From an uncultured Lachnospiraceae bacterium (GTDB taxonomy: Bacteria > Bacillota > Clostridia > Lachnospirales > Lachnospiraceae): 64,000 nucleotides of DNA. The notes beneath the pieces are model-generated. The model was given only the letters and a program-made list of their open reading frames with translations. It was not told the origin of the DNA and ran no database searches. The first letter of the stretch is position 1, and every line of letters starts with the position of its first letter. The position numbers and the translations under genes are program-made. The stretch lies in the NCBI GenBank assembly GCA_947623185.1, contig CANQGL010000004.1, positions 1 to 64,000 on the forward strand, written 5' to 3'. This document shows positions 1-9,942 of this stretch, piece after piece.

Positions 1-384
1 GCGGAGTTGGAGCCGAAGTTCTATTCGGACGTTACCTCATTTCAGGTCACATTGTATAATCTGAATTATGGGGCAAAAGCAGGCTCAAAAGCGGCCACGG
101 CTGAAAATGTTGCGATTGAGGCCGACCATGTTGCGATTAAAGTTGCGATTGATGTTGCGATTGGGAAACTAACCGCAAGTCCAAACACAATTCAGAAAGC
201 GAAGGCCGTCTTTGCGAAAGTGGGAACCGACGAAGTATTTGGTCGTTCTGACATTGCGGCGATTACAAATGATTCCGTAACTGCTGCCGGAAATATGATT
301 ACCAAGCTGAAAAAAGCAGGGCTGATTGAAGCGGTCAGCGGGTACGGTAAAGGAAAATACACTTTCAAGAATCCTGACAGATAA
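1..384 (+). CDS. C-terminal fragment of an ATP-binding/AlbA_2-type putative regulator (partial, runs off left edge)
   Basis: Frame is open to position 1 (AELEPKFYSDVTSFQVTLYN...). LPEPxF..xFxVTxYN-like segment followed by a winged-helix-like tail (DIAAITNDSVTAAGNMITKLKKAGLIEAV). Confidence 0.55.
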   Translation, partial: AELEPKFYSDVTSFQVTLYNLNYGAKAGSKAATAENVAIEADHVAIKVAIDVAIGKLTASPNTIQKAKAVFAKVGTDEVFGRSDIAAITNDSVTAAGNMITKLKKAGLIEAVSGYGKGKYTFKNPDR

Positions 385-390
385 GTCAAA

Positions 391-440
391 AGGGTATCCC
401 TCAAGTCATTTGAACCTTGATGGATGCCCTCTTTCTTATC
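391..440 (+). terminator. Rho-independent terminator downstream of the partial left-edge CDS
   Basis: agggtatccctcaag (391-405) pairs with cttgatggatgccct (416-430), 14/15 counting one G-U, followed by ctttctt. Confidence 0.6.
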
Positions 441-639
441 AGCCTCCTGCCAGTGCGGCATACTTTGCTATAATCTCCTCTTTTCGACTTGGATCATATT
501 GAAATTTCTTCATATAATCTGCAATCGTTACAGAATCCAGAGAACCTGTAAAAGAAGTCATAACAGCCTCTTTTGCCGGTTTAAGTCCGGCGACAGAGCG
601 TTTTCTTCTGTAGCCTGCGTACTTTTTGTGGACTTTCAT
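439..639 (-). CDS. Small hypothetical protein (66 aa), possibly a remnant
   Basis: Open frame MKVHKKYAGYRRKRSVAGLKPAKEAV...; not recognised. Overlapping plus-strand ORF looks less protein-like. Confidence 0.3.
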   Translation of the reverse strand: MKVHKKYAGYRRKRSVAGLKPAKEAVMTSFTGSLDSVTIADYMKKFQYDPSRKEEIIAKYAALAGG

Positions 640-844
640 AATTTTCCAAACTTCCTTTACCTTATCAGAGGTTCCCAGTCTATAACGGACTAAGCATTGC
701 CAAAAGTAATTCCGCCTTTATGTATCTCGTCACAGCAAGTACATATTCATCGTACCAGATGTCGGGTAAAAAGTCTACGATTTTCGTAAAATTTTTGTCG
801 AATTATGTCGTTCCCTCATATTGGTTTCTGAAAACCGGATACGG

Positions 845-884
845 ATGAAAGAAACGGCCTCCGATTTATCACCGGAAGCCGTCT
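845..884 (-). terminator. Terminator of the relA...aspS gene set
   Basis: acggcctccg (854-863) / cggaagccgt (873-882) stem; minus-strand U-rich tail (TTTCTTTC) after the stem. Confidence 0.7.
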
Positions 885-893
885 TATCTTTCG

Positions 894-2693
894 TTACTCC
901 GCCGCAGGATCCTGCGCCACAACGGCGATCCCCAGCTCGTCGAGCTGCTTTTTGTCCACCTCGGAAGGCGCTTCCATCAGCATACAGGAGGCGTCCTTTA
1001 CCTTCGGGAACGCGATCACGTCGCGGATGCTGTCCGCGCCCACCATCAACATGACGACGCGGTCAAGGCCGTACGCCAGTCCGGCGTGCGGCGGAACTCC
1101 GTACTTGAACGCCTCAAGCAGGAATCCGAACTGATCCTCGGCGCGCTCCTTTGTAAAGCCGAGAACCTCGAACATCTTCTCCTGCACGTCGGCCTGATGG
1201 ATCCGGACGGAGCCTCCGCCAAGTTCCGTCCCGTTCAGGACGATATCGTAAGCCTTTGCGCGGACTGCGCCGGGATCGGTATCGATGAGCGGCAGGTCCT
1301 CCTCCATCGGCATCGTGAACGGATGGTGCATGGCGACATAGCGCCCTTCCTCCTCGGAGTACTCCAAAAGCGGGAACTCCGTCACCCAGAGGAACTTAAA
1401 GTCATCCTTCTTTAACAAATCAAGCTGTCTCGCCAGCTCAAGGCGCAGATTTCCGAGCACATCGAATACGACCTTGTCCTTATCCGCCGCAAAGAACAGC
1501 AGATCGCCCGGCTTCGCGTCCATCGCCGCGACAAGCGCGTCCAGCTCCTCCGGCTTCATGAACTTTCCGAACGAGCATTTGTAGGTGCCGTCGGCGTTCA
1601 CCGCCAGATAGGCCAGTCCCTTCGCGCCGAAGCCCTTCGCGAACTCGACCAGCGCGTCGATCTTCTTTCTCGGCATACCGGCCTGTCCCTCCGCGTTGAT
1701 CGCGCGGACGGAGCCGCCCGCCTCCAGCGCGCTCTTAAACACAACGAACTCGCAGTCCTTTACGACGTCGGAAACGTTCTTAAGCTCCATGCCGAAGCGC
1801 ATATCCGGCTTGTCGGAGCCGAAGCGGTCCATGGCCTCGCGCCAGGTCATCCGCTGGATCGGCAGCTGCACGTCGAAATCGCAGATCTCCTTAAACAGCT
1901 TCTTAAGCATCCGCTCGTTGACGTCCAGAACGTCGTCGACATCGACAAACGAAAGTTCCATGTCGATCTGGGTAAATTCCGGCTGGCGGTCCGCCCGCAG
2001 GTCCTCGTCGCGGTAGCAGCGCGCAAGCTGGAAATAGCGGTCAAAACCGGAGCACATCAGAAGCTGCTTCAAAAGCTGCGGGGACTGCGGCAGCGCGTAA
2101 AAGCTGCCGGGATGCACACGGCTCGGCACCAGATAATCGCGCGCGCCCTCGGGCGTGCTCTTGATCAGCGTCGGCGTCTCGATCTCAAGGAAGCCCTCGT
2201 CGGCCAGAAACTGGCGTACCATCGTCGCCACCCGGCTCCTCGTCATGATGTTTCTCTGCAGATCCGGACGGCGAAGGTCCAGATAGCGGTATTTCAACCG
2301 CAGTTCCTCTCTCGTCCGCGAGTTCTCCTCGATTGGGAACGGCGGCACCTCGGACTCCGAGAGGATGCGCAGCGCCTTCGCGCGCACCTCGATCGTTCCC
2401 GTCTTCAGATTCGGATTGGCCGCGCCGGAACGTTTCTCGACGACGCCGGTAACCGCGACCGCAAATTCGCTCCGCAGCCGTTCCGCCTTCTCAAAGCTCT
2501 CCGTCCCGCAGTCGCTCTCCTCGAAGATGATCTGGATGATGCCGGAACGGTCGCGCAGATCCGTAAAGATGATCCCGCCCTTGTTTCTGCTCTTCTGGAC
2601 CCAGCCCATCAGGGTCAGCTCCTGTCCGATATTCGCCTCTGTAACCTCGGTACAGCGGCAGGACCTCTTAAGGCCCGCCATTGATTCTGCCAT
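894..2693 (-). CDS. aspS: Aspartyl-tRNA synthetase
   Basis: Full-length class II AspRS sequence (GWVQKSRNKGGIIFTDLRDRSGIIQI, RCYRDEDLRADRQPEFTQIDMELSF, GLAYGLDRVVMLM). Start placed at MAESMAG, downstream of the longest-ORF start. Confidence 0.95.
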   Translation of the reverse strand: MAESMAGLKRSCRCTEVTEANIGQELTLMGWVQKSRNKGGIIFTDLRDRSGIIQIIFEESDCGTESFEKAERLRSEFAVAVTGVVEKRSGAANPNLKTGTIEVRAKALRILSESEVPPFPIEENSRTREELRLKYRYLDLRRPDLQRNIMTRSRVATMVRQFLADEGFLEIETPTLIKSTPEGARDYLVPSRVHPGSFYALPQSPQLLKQLLMCSGFDRYFQLARCYRDEDLRADRQPEFTQIDMELSFVDVDDVLDVNERMLKKLFKEICDFDVQLPIQRMTWREAMDRFGSDKPDMRFGMELKNVSDVVKDCEFVVFKSALEAGGSVRAINAEGQAGMPRKKIDALVEFAKGFGAKGLAYLAVNADGTYKCSFGKFMKPEELDALVAAMDAKPGDLLFFAADKDKVVFDVLGNLRLELARQLDLLKKDDFKFLWVTEFPLLEYSEEEGRYVAMHHPFTMPMEEDLPLIDTDPGAVRAKAYDIVLNGTELGGGSVRIHQADVQEKMFEVLGFTKERAEDQFGFLLEAFKYGVPPHAGLAYGLDRVVMLMVGADSIRDVIAFPKVKDASCMLMEAPSEVDKKQLDELGIAVVAQDPAAE

Positions 2694-2774
2694 GCCTGTC
2701 TCCTCCTGGATCGGATCGCCGGAGCCCTGCTGCCACGCAGTCCTTTTCCCCGGCCTCCGCAAATGTTGTCGCCT

Positions 2775-4040
2775 TCAGCGTTTCAATTCTTCTTTATAAA
2801 ACTCCTTAAATTCCCCGTAGCCCTCTTTCGCGAGCTGCTCCTTCTGGAATTTACGGTTTTTGTTCATCTGCGCGACCAGAACGGTCTTTCCCGCCGCGCG
2901 CTCCGCCATCGCTTCCTTCATGATCGAAGCTATGCGCCCCGCGTCCATGCCCTTTTCGAAAAGCCACGCCTGCTTTTCGCTCCCGCCGGGGACCGTAAAG
3001 CCCGCGTCCATGAGGATCGTCACGATGCGCTCGAAGCCGATCGAAAAGCCGCAGGCCGGCGTGTCCATGCCGGTAAACTTCCCGATCATCTTATCGTAGC
3101 GCCCGCCGCCCGCGACGGATACGCCCAGTCCCTCCATGGAGACCTCAAAGATCGTGCCGGTATAATAGCCCATGCCGCGCACCAGCGTCGGATCGAAGGC
3201 CAGTTTAAAGCTCCCGCCGGAGATCTCCGCCACCGATTCCATGATCTGCGCCAGATTTTCAGCCGCGCCTTCCTCCAGGACGCCCTCGAGGATCGCGCCC
3301 ATTTTCCGGACTCCGGCCGCGTCGTTCGACGCCGATTCCATCAGCCCGAGATATTTTTCGGCAGCTTCCTCCGGATAACCGTTTTCCTTAAGCTCCGCCT
3401 TGACGCCGTCGCGTCCGATCTTGTCCATCTTATCGACCGTGATAAAGACTTTATCGATGTCATCTTCCGCGAAACCGGACCAGACCGCCATGGCCTTAAG
3501 GAGCCTGCGGTCGTTCACGCGCACCTCGAAGCCGTTGTCCGGGCAGATCTTTTTGAGCGCCGTCGTGGTGGCGACGATCAGCTCGATCTCCGCTTGGTTC
3601 GTCGCGTCGCCCAGAATATCGATATCACACTGCATGAACTGGCGGAAACGCCCCTTCTGGGGACGGTCCGCGCGCCATACGTTCCCGACCTGCAGCGCCT
3701 TAAACGGCGACGGGAGCGACGCCGCGTTGTTGGAATAATATCTGGAAAGCGGCAGCGTCAGATCGTAGCGCAGGCCGCTGTCGGTCAGGTCGTTCTCGGT
3801 CTCCGCCGTCTCAAGATCCAGCTTCTCGCCGCGCTTTAATACCTTGAAGATCAGCTTTTCGTTGTCGCCGCCCTGTTTGCTGAGCAGGTTTTCGATGTGT
3901 TCGACGCAGGGCGTCTCGATCGCGGAATATCCGAACCCGCGGTAAGTCTCCTTGATCTGATTCAGAACGTAGTCCCGGATCTGCATCTCGGCAGGCAGGA
4001 TGTCCTTCATGCCGGTGACCGGTTTCTTCTTTAAAGCCAT
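2775..4040 (-). CDS. hisS: Histidyl-tRNA synthetase
   Basis: MALKKKPVTGMKDILPAEMQIRDYV..., class II motifs, GRYDKMIGKFTG and GFSIGFERI. Confidence 0.93.
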   Translation of the reverse strand: MALKKKPVTGMKDILPAEMQIRDYVLNQIKETYRGFGYSAIETPCVEHIENLLSKQGGDNEKLIFKVLKRGEKLDLETAETENDLTDSGLRYDLTLPLSRYYSNNAASLPSPFKALQVGNVWRADRPQKGRFRQFMQCDIDILGDATNQAEIELIVATTTALKKICPDNGFEVRVNDRRLLKAMAVWSGFAEDDIDKVFITVDKMDKIGRDGVKAELKENGYPEEAAEKYLGLMESASNDAAGVRKMGAILEGVLEEGAAENLAQIMESVAEISGGSFKLAFDPTLVRGMGYYTGTIFEVSMEGLGVSVAGGGRYDKMIGKFTGMDTPACGFSIGFERIVTILMDAGFTVPGGSEKQAWLFEKGMDAGRIASIMKEAMAERAAGKTVLVAQMNKNRKFQKEQLAKEGYGEFKEFYKEELKR

Positions 4041-5590
4041 TTCTTTTTCCTCTCAATCATCTCGTCGATCCTGTCGATATACTGTTCGACGTTCTTGACG
4101 TTTTCTGCGCGCTCGACGCGGTTTTCCGCCGGGAACACCACCTTTGTGGTCGTTCCGGCTCCGCAGGCGGCGATCGTCTGTTTTTCTTCCATAATAAGCA
4201 CGTTGTAGATGCACGCTTTGCCCGGAGCCGCATAGCCGACGTTCTCGAAATTTCCGGCCATGTTCTTCTGGCGGTAGAGATAGTATGGCAGAAGTCCCAT
4301 GCCGCGCGCGCACTCTGCGGTCAGATCGATCATCTCCTGCGTGTTCGTGATCTTAAGATCCGCGTACCGCTCGCGGAACATATTGAGTCTGGCCGCCCGC
4401 TTGATCGCCAGCGAATGGACGGTCACGCTGTCCGGGGCGAGCTTTCGGATCTCCTCCATCGTCGTCCGCACGTCGTCGATCGTCTCCTCCGGCAGACCGA
4501 TGATCAGGTCCATATTGATATTGTCAAAACCGAGCTCCCTCGCCAGATAATACTTCTCTTTGATCATCTCGACCGTATGCAGGCGTCCGATCAGATCGAG
4601 CGTCGACTGCTTCATGGTCTGCGGATTGATAGAGATGCGGGTGATCCCGTGCTTTCGCAGCACACGCAGTTTGTCCTCCGTGATGCTGTCGGGCCGCCCC
4701 GCCTCGACGGTAAATTCCTTCGCTGCTGGAAGATCGAACAGCTCTCCGATCCTGGAAAGGAGCGCATCCAGATCGTCCGCCCCAAGCGAGGTCGGCGTTC
4801 CGCCGCCGAAATAGACGGTATCGAGCGTCCGTCCGCGCATCGTCTCCGCCACATAGGCCAGCTCCCTATAAAGAGCGTCCAGATACTCCGGGATCCGTTT
4901 GCGCCAGACCCCGATCGGGAACGAAGTGAACGAACAGTACAGGCAGGTCGTGGGACAGAACGGGATCCCAACGTAAAGGCTGTAGCCGTTTTCATAGTCG
5001 AGCGTTTTTAAAAGCTCCCGTTCGCGCTCCGCGATCTCGATCGCCAGATCGATCTTCTGCGGGCTCGTCAGATACTGCCCGCGCATGAACGCGCGGATCT
5101 CATCCTCGGACTGTCCCGCATCCAGCCTAGTCAGGGTGATCTTGGTCGGGCGGATGCCGGTCAGCGTTCCCCATGGAAGCGTTTTTTTCGTCCGCTCCGA
5201 GAGCAGGCCGTAAAGCTCGCGTTTGATCGCGGTCTTGGCCGCCAGCCGGTTTTTGTAGTCGATCGCAAAAACGCGCTCGCCGCTCACCGTATCCGCAGGC
5301 CCCGCATTTTCCGGACCGGTTTTGGCGTCCCCGTTTTCGAGGATCCGCAGACGAAAACGAGCGAACTCAGTCGCCTCCCCGTTCTCCGGTTTTTCGCCGC
5401 AAACCTCCTCCGGGGCGCTGCCGCGCGTGGACCCGCAGTGCGCCTCCGTCTCCGGCAGATACGTCCCCTCGACGTAAAATGCGGCTTCCTCCGACCGCTC
5501 GTGCACAAAGCCCTCGCCCGGGTAGAAAGCCATCAAAAGCTCGCGGATATCCTGTTCATAGGAGCTGTCGTTCAGCAATATTCCCAGCAT
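4031..5590 (-). CDS. hemZ: Coproporphyrinogen dehydrogenase HemZ (radical SAM)
   Basis: CxxxCxYC motif CPTTCLYCSF, YFGGGTPTSL, HemN/HemZ-like architecture; 10-bp overlap with the hisS start. Confidence 0.9.
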   Translation of the reverse strand: MLGILLNDSSYEQDIRELLMAFYPGEGFVHERSEEAAFYVEGTYLPETEAHCGSTRGSAPEEVCGEKPENGEATEFARFRLRILENGDAKTGPENAGPADTVSGERVFAIDYKNRLAAKTAIKRELYGLLSERTKKTLPWGTLTGIRPTKITLTRLDAGQSEDEIRAFMRGQYLTSPQKIDLAIEIAERERELLKTLDYENGYSLYVGIPFCPTTCLYCSFTSFPIGVWRKRIPEYLDALYRELAYVAETMRGRTLDTVYFGGGTPTSLGADDLDALLSRIGELFDLPAAKEFTVEAGRPDSITEDKLRVLRKHGITRISINPQTMKQSTLDLIGRLHTVEMIKEKYYLARELGFDNINMDLIIGLPEETIDDVRTTMEEIRKLAPDSVTVHSLAIKRAARLNMFRERYADLKITNTQEMIDLTAECARGMGLLPYYLYRQKNMAGNFENVGYAAPGKACIYNVLIMEEKQTIAACGAGTTTKVVFPAENRVERAENVKNVEQYIDRIDEMIERKKKWL

Positions 5591-5592
5591 CC

Positions 5593-6252
5593 CTAGTACC
5601 CCGCCAGCGGATTGTATTTTTTCTCAAATCCGATCGTCGTTTCCGACTCGTGTCCCGGATAGACCTTAACGTCCTCCGGCAGCTCCGAAAGAAGCCGTTT
5701 CACCGACGCTGCCATCTCACGCCCGCTTCCGGTCGGGAAATCGATCCTCCCGTAGGAAAGGTGGAACAGCGTGTCGCCGGAAAAGAGGATCTTCTCGTCT
5801 TCCATATAATAACAGCAGGACCCGGCCGTATGGCCCGGCGTCTCAAGCACTCTGAATTTCATGCCCGCAGCCTCGACCTCATCGCCCTCCGAGACCAGGA
5901 CGTCCGCCGTCAGGCTGTATGTCCCACGGTAAAACTCCGAGACAAGGTTCAGCTTCCCGTCCGCCAGGATGGGGGCCTCCTTTTCGCAGGCGTAGATCTT
6001 TGCCTCCCATTCCGAGCGCAGTTCTTCCGCCGCCAGGATATGGTCGAAATGTCCGTGCGTGAGCAGGATCGCCTCCGGCGTGACCTGCAGTTTCCGGCAC
6101 TCGGATCCGATCCGGCCGGCATCGTCGCCCGGATCGATCACGACGGCCCGCTTTGTCCCGGCGTCGTATACGATATAGCAGTTGGTCGCCACCATGCCGA
6201 CCACCATGCTTTTAACACAGATCTCGCTCATCGTTACCCCCTGTTCTTGCAT
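5593..6252 (-). CDS. MBL-fold metallo-hydrolase (glyoxalase II-like)
   Basis: LTHGHFDHILAAEE, ETPGHTAGSCCYY, FSGDTLF, YPGHESETT metal-binding motifs. Confidence 0.9.
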   Translation of the reverse strand: MQEQGVTMSEICVKSMVVGMVATNCYIVYDAGTKRAVVIDPGDDAGRIGSECRKLQVTPEAILLTHGHFDHILAAEELRSEWEAKIYACEKEAPILADGKLNLVSEFYRGTYSLTADVLVSEGDEVEAAGMKFRVLETPGHTAGSCCYYMEDEKILFSGDTLFHLSYGRIDFPTGSGREMAASVKRLLSELPEDVKVYPGHESETTIGFEKKYNPLAGY

Positions 6253-6266
6253 ACGGAAACGTCAAA

Positions 6267-8552
6267 TCAGCCCGTCGTCCGCTCGATATCCAGAATGCCT
6301 TCGACCTGGCGGAGTTTCGCCATCACGCTGTTCAGCTCGTCGACCCCGTGGATGTCGAAGGACATGGTGATCGTCGCCTTGCCCTGCTTGTTGGTACGCA
6401 CATTTAAGGACTTGATGTCGATCTCCCGCTCCGTAAAGATCTTGGAGATATCGACAAACATACCGATCCGGTTGTTGGCGAAGATCGAGATCTCCGCGGA
6501 GTAGGTGGCCGCTTCCTTCGAGTCCCCGCTCTGCTGCCATTCGGCGTCGATCAGACGGCTGCGCTCGATCTCGGGCAGGTTCATGATGTTGACGCAGTCG
6601 GTCCGGTGGATCGTGATCCCGCGCCCGCGCGTCACGAATCCGACGATCTCGTCTCCGGGGACCGGATTGCAGCATTTCGAGAAACGCACCGCCAGATCAT
6701 GGATGCCCTTGACGACGATCCCGCTCTTCGATTTCGTCTGGATCGGCACGATCGCCGCCGGTTTCCCGTTCTCGCTGATGATGTCGAGGATCGTCGCGTC
6801 GGTCACCTCGCGCTTTAACTTCTTGTCGCGCTCCTCGAGCATCTTGTTGATGACTTGGCCCTCTTTCAGGCCGCCGTGGCCGATCGAGGCGAGCACCGAA
6901 TCCCAGTCCTGAAACGCATAGCGCTTCATGACCTTTTCCATAAATTCCGGCTTGGAGAGCTCCGCGTAGTTGATCCCCTTCGCCTTGCAGTAACGGTCGA
7001 GCAGCTCGCGGCCGCGGATGATGTTGTCGCCCTTGCGCTGCTGCTTGAACCATGCGTTGATCTTGTTCTTGGCCTGGCTGCTCTTGACAAGCGACAGCCA
7101 GTCGCGGCTCGGCCCCTTCGAGTTCTGTGAGGTCATGATCTCGATCTGGTCGCCGTTCTGGATCACATAGTCGATGTTCACCAGCTTGCCGTTGACGCGC
7201 GCGCCCACCATCTTGTTTCCGACCGCCGTATGGATCAGATAGGCGAAGTCGATCGGCGTTGAGCCGCGCGGCAGGGCCTTGACGTCTCCGGTAGGCGTAA
7301 AGCAATACACGCTGTCGGAGAACATGTCGAGATCGCTCTTTAACATGCCGAGAAATTCCTTACTGTCGGACATGTCCTGCTGCCACTCGAGGATCTGGCG
7401 CAGCCAGCTTAACTTCTTCTCCTCGTCGCCGGCCGCGATCTCGCCGCTGCCGCTCTCCTTGTACTTCCAGTGCGCCGCGATACCGTATTCAGCAGTGCGG
7501 TGCATCTCGAAGGTACGGATCTGGATCTCGAACGGCTGGCCGTTGTTGCCGATCAGCGTCGTATGAAGCGACTGGTACATGTTCGGTTTCGGCATCGCGA
7601 TATAGTCTTTGAAGCGGCCGGGGATCGGTTTATACATCTCATGGATGACGCCGAGCGCCGCATAGCAGTCCTTGACCGTATCGACGATGATGCGCACGGC
7701 GAAAATATCGTAGATCTGGTCCAGCGTCTTGTTCTGGTTCATCATCTTTTTGTAGATGCTGAAGAAGTGCTTGACGCGGCCCTCGACTTCGCACTTGATC
7801 TCGGCGTTCTCCATGTGGTTTTTGATCTCACCGATGATCTCGTTGATAAAGTTCTGGCGCGCTTCCTTGGTAAGCGCGATCTTCTCCTCGAGCTCCTTAT
7901 AGATCTCCGGCTCCAGATATTTGAGCGAGAGGTCGTCGAGCTCGGTCTTGATGCGGGAGATACCGAGCCTGTCGGCAAGCGGAGCGTAGATCTCGATCGT
8001 CTCGCGTGCCTTTTCCTTCTGTTTCTCCGGCTTCATATATTTAAGCGTCCGCATGTTGTGCAGGCGGTCCGCCAGCTTGATCAGGATCACCCGGATGTCC
8101 TTCGCCATCGCGAGGAGCATCTTCCTTAAGTTTTCCGCCTGGAGCTCCACCTTGTCGGCGGACCAGGAGAGCTGGGTCAGCTTGGTGACGCCGTCCACCA
8201 GCAGCGCGACTTCTTTTCCGAATATCTTTGCGAGCTCCTCCTCCGTAATGACCGTGTCCTCGACGACGTCATGCAGGATGCCCGCGATGATCGTCTCCTT
8301 ATCCAGTTCGAGGTCGGCCAGGATGATCGCCACGCAAAGCGGGTGGATAATATAAGGTTCCCCCGATTTCCGCTTCTGGTCTTTATGTGCGTCGCGCGCG
8401 ATCTGATACGCGCGCTCGATCATTCCGAGATCGCCGGAAGGATGGTACCTCCGGATGCTCTTCACGAGCTCGCCGTAAAGCACCTCCGGACTTGTAAAGT
8501 CCGCAGGCGTCTCAAGCTCGATCCCGAGATCTTTTCGCATGAAATCCGCCAC
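6267..8552 (-). CDS. relA: Bifunctional (p)ppGpp synthetase/hydrolase
   Basis: HD domain (GILHDVVEDT), synthetase domain (MPKPNMYQSLHTTLI), TGS and ACT domains. A GTG start at 8552 is suggested by AAAGAGGT upstream; ATG at 8540 is the alternative. Confidence 0.95.
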   Translation of the reverse strand: MADFMRKDLGIELETPADFTSPEVLYGELVKSIRRYHPSGDLGMIERAYQIARDAHKDQKRKSGEPYIIHPLCVAIILADLELDKETIIAGILHDVVEDTVITEEELAKIFGKEVALLVDGVTKLTQLSWSADKVELQAENLRKMLLAMAKDIRVILIKLADRLHNMRTLKYMKPEKQKEKARETIEIYAPLADRLGISRIKTELDDLSLKYLEPEIYKELEEKIALTKEARQNFINEIIGEIKNHMENAEIKCEVEGRVKHFFSIYKKMMNQNKTLDQIYDIFAVRIIVDTVKDCYAALGVIHEMYKPIPGRFKDYIAMPKPNMYQSLHTTLIGNNGQPFEIQIRTFEMHRTAEYGIAAHWKYKESGSGEIAAGDEEKKLSWLRQILEWQQDMSDSKEFLGMLKSDLDMFSDSVYCFTPTGDVKALPRGSTPIDFAYLIHTAVGNKMVGARVNGKLVNIDYVIQNGDQIEIMTSQNSKGPSRDWLSLVKSSQAKNKINAWFKQQRKGDNIIRGRELLDRYCKAKGINYAELSKPEFMEKVMKRYAFQDWDSVLASIGHGGLKEGQVINKMLEERDKKLKREVTDATILDIISENGKPAAIVPIQTKSKSGIVVKGIHDLAVRFSKCCNPVPGDEIVGFVTRGRGITIHRTDCVNIMNLPEIERSRLIDAEWQQSGDSKEAATYSAEISIFANNRIGMFVDISKIFTEREIDIKSLNVRTNKQGKATITMSFDIHGVDELNSVMAKLRQVEGILDIERTTG

Positions 8553-8601
8553 GTCATCTACCTCTTTCCACAAATTCCGCGTTGACAAATAGATAAACCC
8601 T

Positions 8602-8630
8602 ATTATAGTTATTTTCTTCCCAAAATGCAA
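8602..8630 (-). promoter_or_regulatory. Sigma-A-type promoter of relA
   Basis: Minus strand: TTGCAT (8625-8630), 17 bp, TATAAT (8602-8607). Confidence 0.7.
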
Positions 8631-8679
8631 TCATTTTATTTCCCGCGGCCGCCCGTATTCCGCCATTCCGGAGCAAACA

Positions 8680-8730
8680 GGAAAAACCGACGGTTCAGAC
8701 GGCACACCGTCCGAACCATCGGTCCTCTTT
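8680..8730 (-). terminator. Terminator downstream of the CBS-domain gene
   Basis: 17-bp stem in minus-strand RNA with two wobble pairs (8686-8702 / 8707-8723, loop 8703-8706), then UUUUU. Confidence 0.8.
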
Positions 8731-8748
8731 TTGATCCCTGTTTCGCTC

Positions 8749-9147
8749 TTATTTGTTTTCTTTCAGATACTTTAAAATGTCCTTTCTTGTCACGATCCCG
8801 ATAAACGACCTGCCGTCGTCAAGGACGGGAACAAAGTTCTGATTCAGCGCGCGCTCCATCAGGTCTTCCATCCTGCTGTTCGCGCTGACCGGTTCATAGT
8901 ATCTGTGTTTCGGCACCTCGGAAAGGGAAATGTGCTCCGCCTGCCTGAGGTCGAGCTCCAGCTGATTCTTTATGTACCAGAGCAGATCCCCTTCGGTCAG
9001 CGTCCCCATGTACTTTCCTCTCCGACTCACGACCGGCACGGTCGTATAGCGGTGCTTCTCCATTTTCTCAAGCGCCTGCCGCAGGGTGTCATCGTTGTAG
9101 ACATATACTACATCTCGTTTCGGTGTGAGAAAAAACAATATATTCAT
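8749..9147 (-). CDS. CBS-domain protein
   Basis: Two CBS motifs: TTVPVVSRRGKYMGTLTEGDLL and FVPVLDDGRSFIGIVTRKDIL. Confidence 0.88.
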   Translation of the reverse strand: MNILFFLTPKRDVVYVYNDDTLRQALEKMEKHRYTTVPVVSRRGKYMGTLTEGDLLWYIKNQLELDLRQAEHISLSEVPKHRYYEPVSANSRMEDLMERALNQNFVPVLDDGRSFIGIVTRKDILKYLKENK

Positions 9148-9159
9148 TAAAAATATCTC

Positions 9160-9759
9160 CTAGTATCCCAATTCTTCGTCGATAAACAGGATCTCCGTTT
9201 CCATGCCATTCATCGGGCGTTCCAGGATCACGGTCGCGTTGCAGATCCGTTCCGGGCTGTTGCAGTCGAAACAGCGCTCCCCGCCCGTCGCCACACAGGG
9301 CGTTTTCTTGTTGAAGCGAATGGCGTTTTTCGTGGCGGCCACGTTGCGCGCCCGTTTCATGGCAGACGGAAGATCCGGTTCGATCTTGTTTTTTCCGACT
9401 ACATAGACGACCTTTTTCGGTCCGAAAAGACTGGCGGCCAGACGGTTCCCGGTCCCGTCCACATTGACGAGCTCGCCGGTCGCGGATACGCCGTTCGCGC
9501 TCAGGATATAGACCGTGGCGTCGCGGGCCTGAAGCCTTGCAGCCTGCGCGTCGTCGCTCTTCCAATGCCAGATCACGGTATTGTCCTTTCCGAGCAGCTC
9601 ATAGAGCCCCATCTCCTGCGCCGTCATGCTTCCGCCGAACCCGACGGTCTCGCCGTGTATCCGGTCGGCCAGATAGGAGGCGGCTTCCTCTTTCGTCGCG
9701 AAGTAAGCCGTCTTAAATCTATGATTTTCAAAGTTTTTCTTCAGCAATGCATAATCCAT
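9160..9759 (-). CDS. LUD-domain (LutC/YkgG-like) protein
   Basis: VGFGGSMTAQEMGLYELL, NGVSATGELVNVDGTGNRLAA, CFDCNSPERICN tail typical of the family. Confidence 0.85.
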   Translation of the reverse strand: MDYALLKKNFENHRFKTAYFATKEEAASYLADRIHGETVGFGGSMTAQEMGLYELLGKDNTVIWHWKSDDAQAARLQARDATVYILSANGVSATGELVNVDGTGNRLAASLFGPKKVVYVVGKNKIEPDLPSAMKRARNVAATKNAIRFNKKTPCVATGGERCFDCNSPERICNATVILERPMNGMETEILFIDEELGY

Positions 9760-9884
9760 ACCAGATCCCCTCCTTGGAAATTCAGCAAAATGCTTTGATC
9801 ATGGTTGTATTGTAGCACATCTTTCTTTAATTTGTGCAAACATGTAATGAACTTTTTATTAACTTTTTCCGCACAGGAAAAGAG

Positions 9885-9925
9885 CCCGGAAACTGCCGTC
9901 CTCCCGGCAGGCCCCGAACCCTTTT
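9885..9925 (-). terminator. Putative terminator of the 12-kb catabolic operon
   Basis: Stem core ctgccg (9893-9898)/cggcag (9905-9910) plus weaker outer pairing; minus-strand UUUUCC follows. Confidence 0.5.
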
Positions 9926-9942
9926 CCCGTTTTATTATGCCT

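Noticed and set aside
439-639. Possible transposon-encoded small protein or ICE remnant
   Set aside because: No repeats, integrase or recognisable mobile-element motif nearby; sequence not recognised well enough.
694-893. Possible small RNA or attachment site in the AT-rich left intergenic region
   Set aside because: Only the aspS terminator is supportable; no conserved ncRNA or att-like repeat seen.
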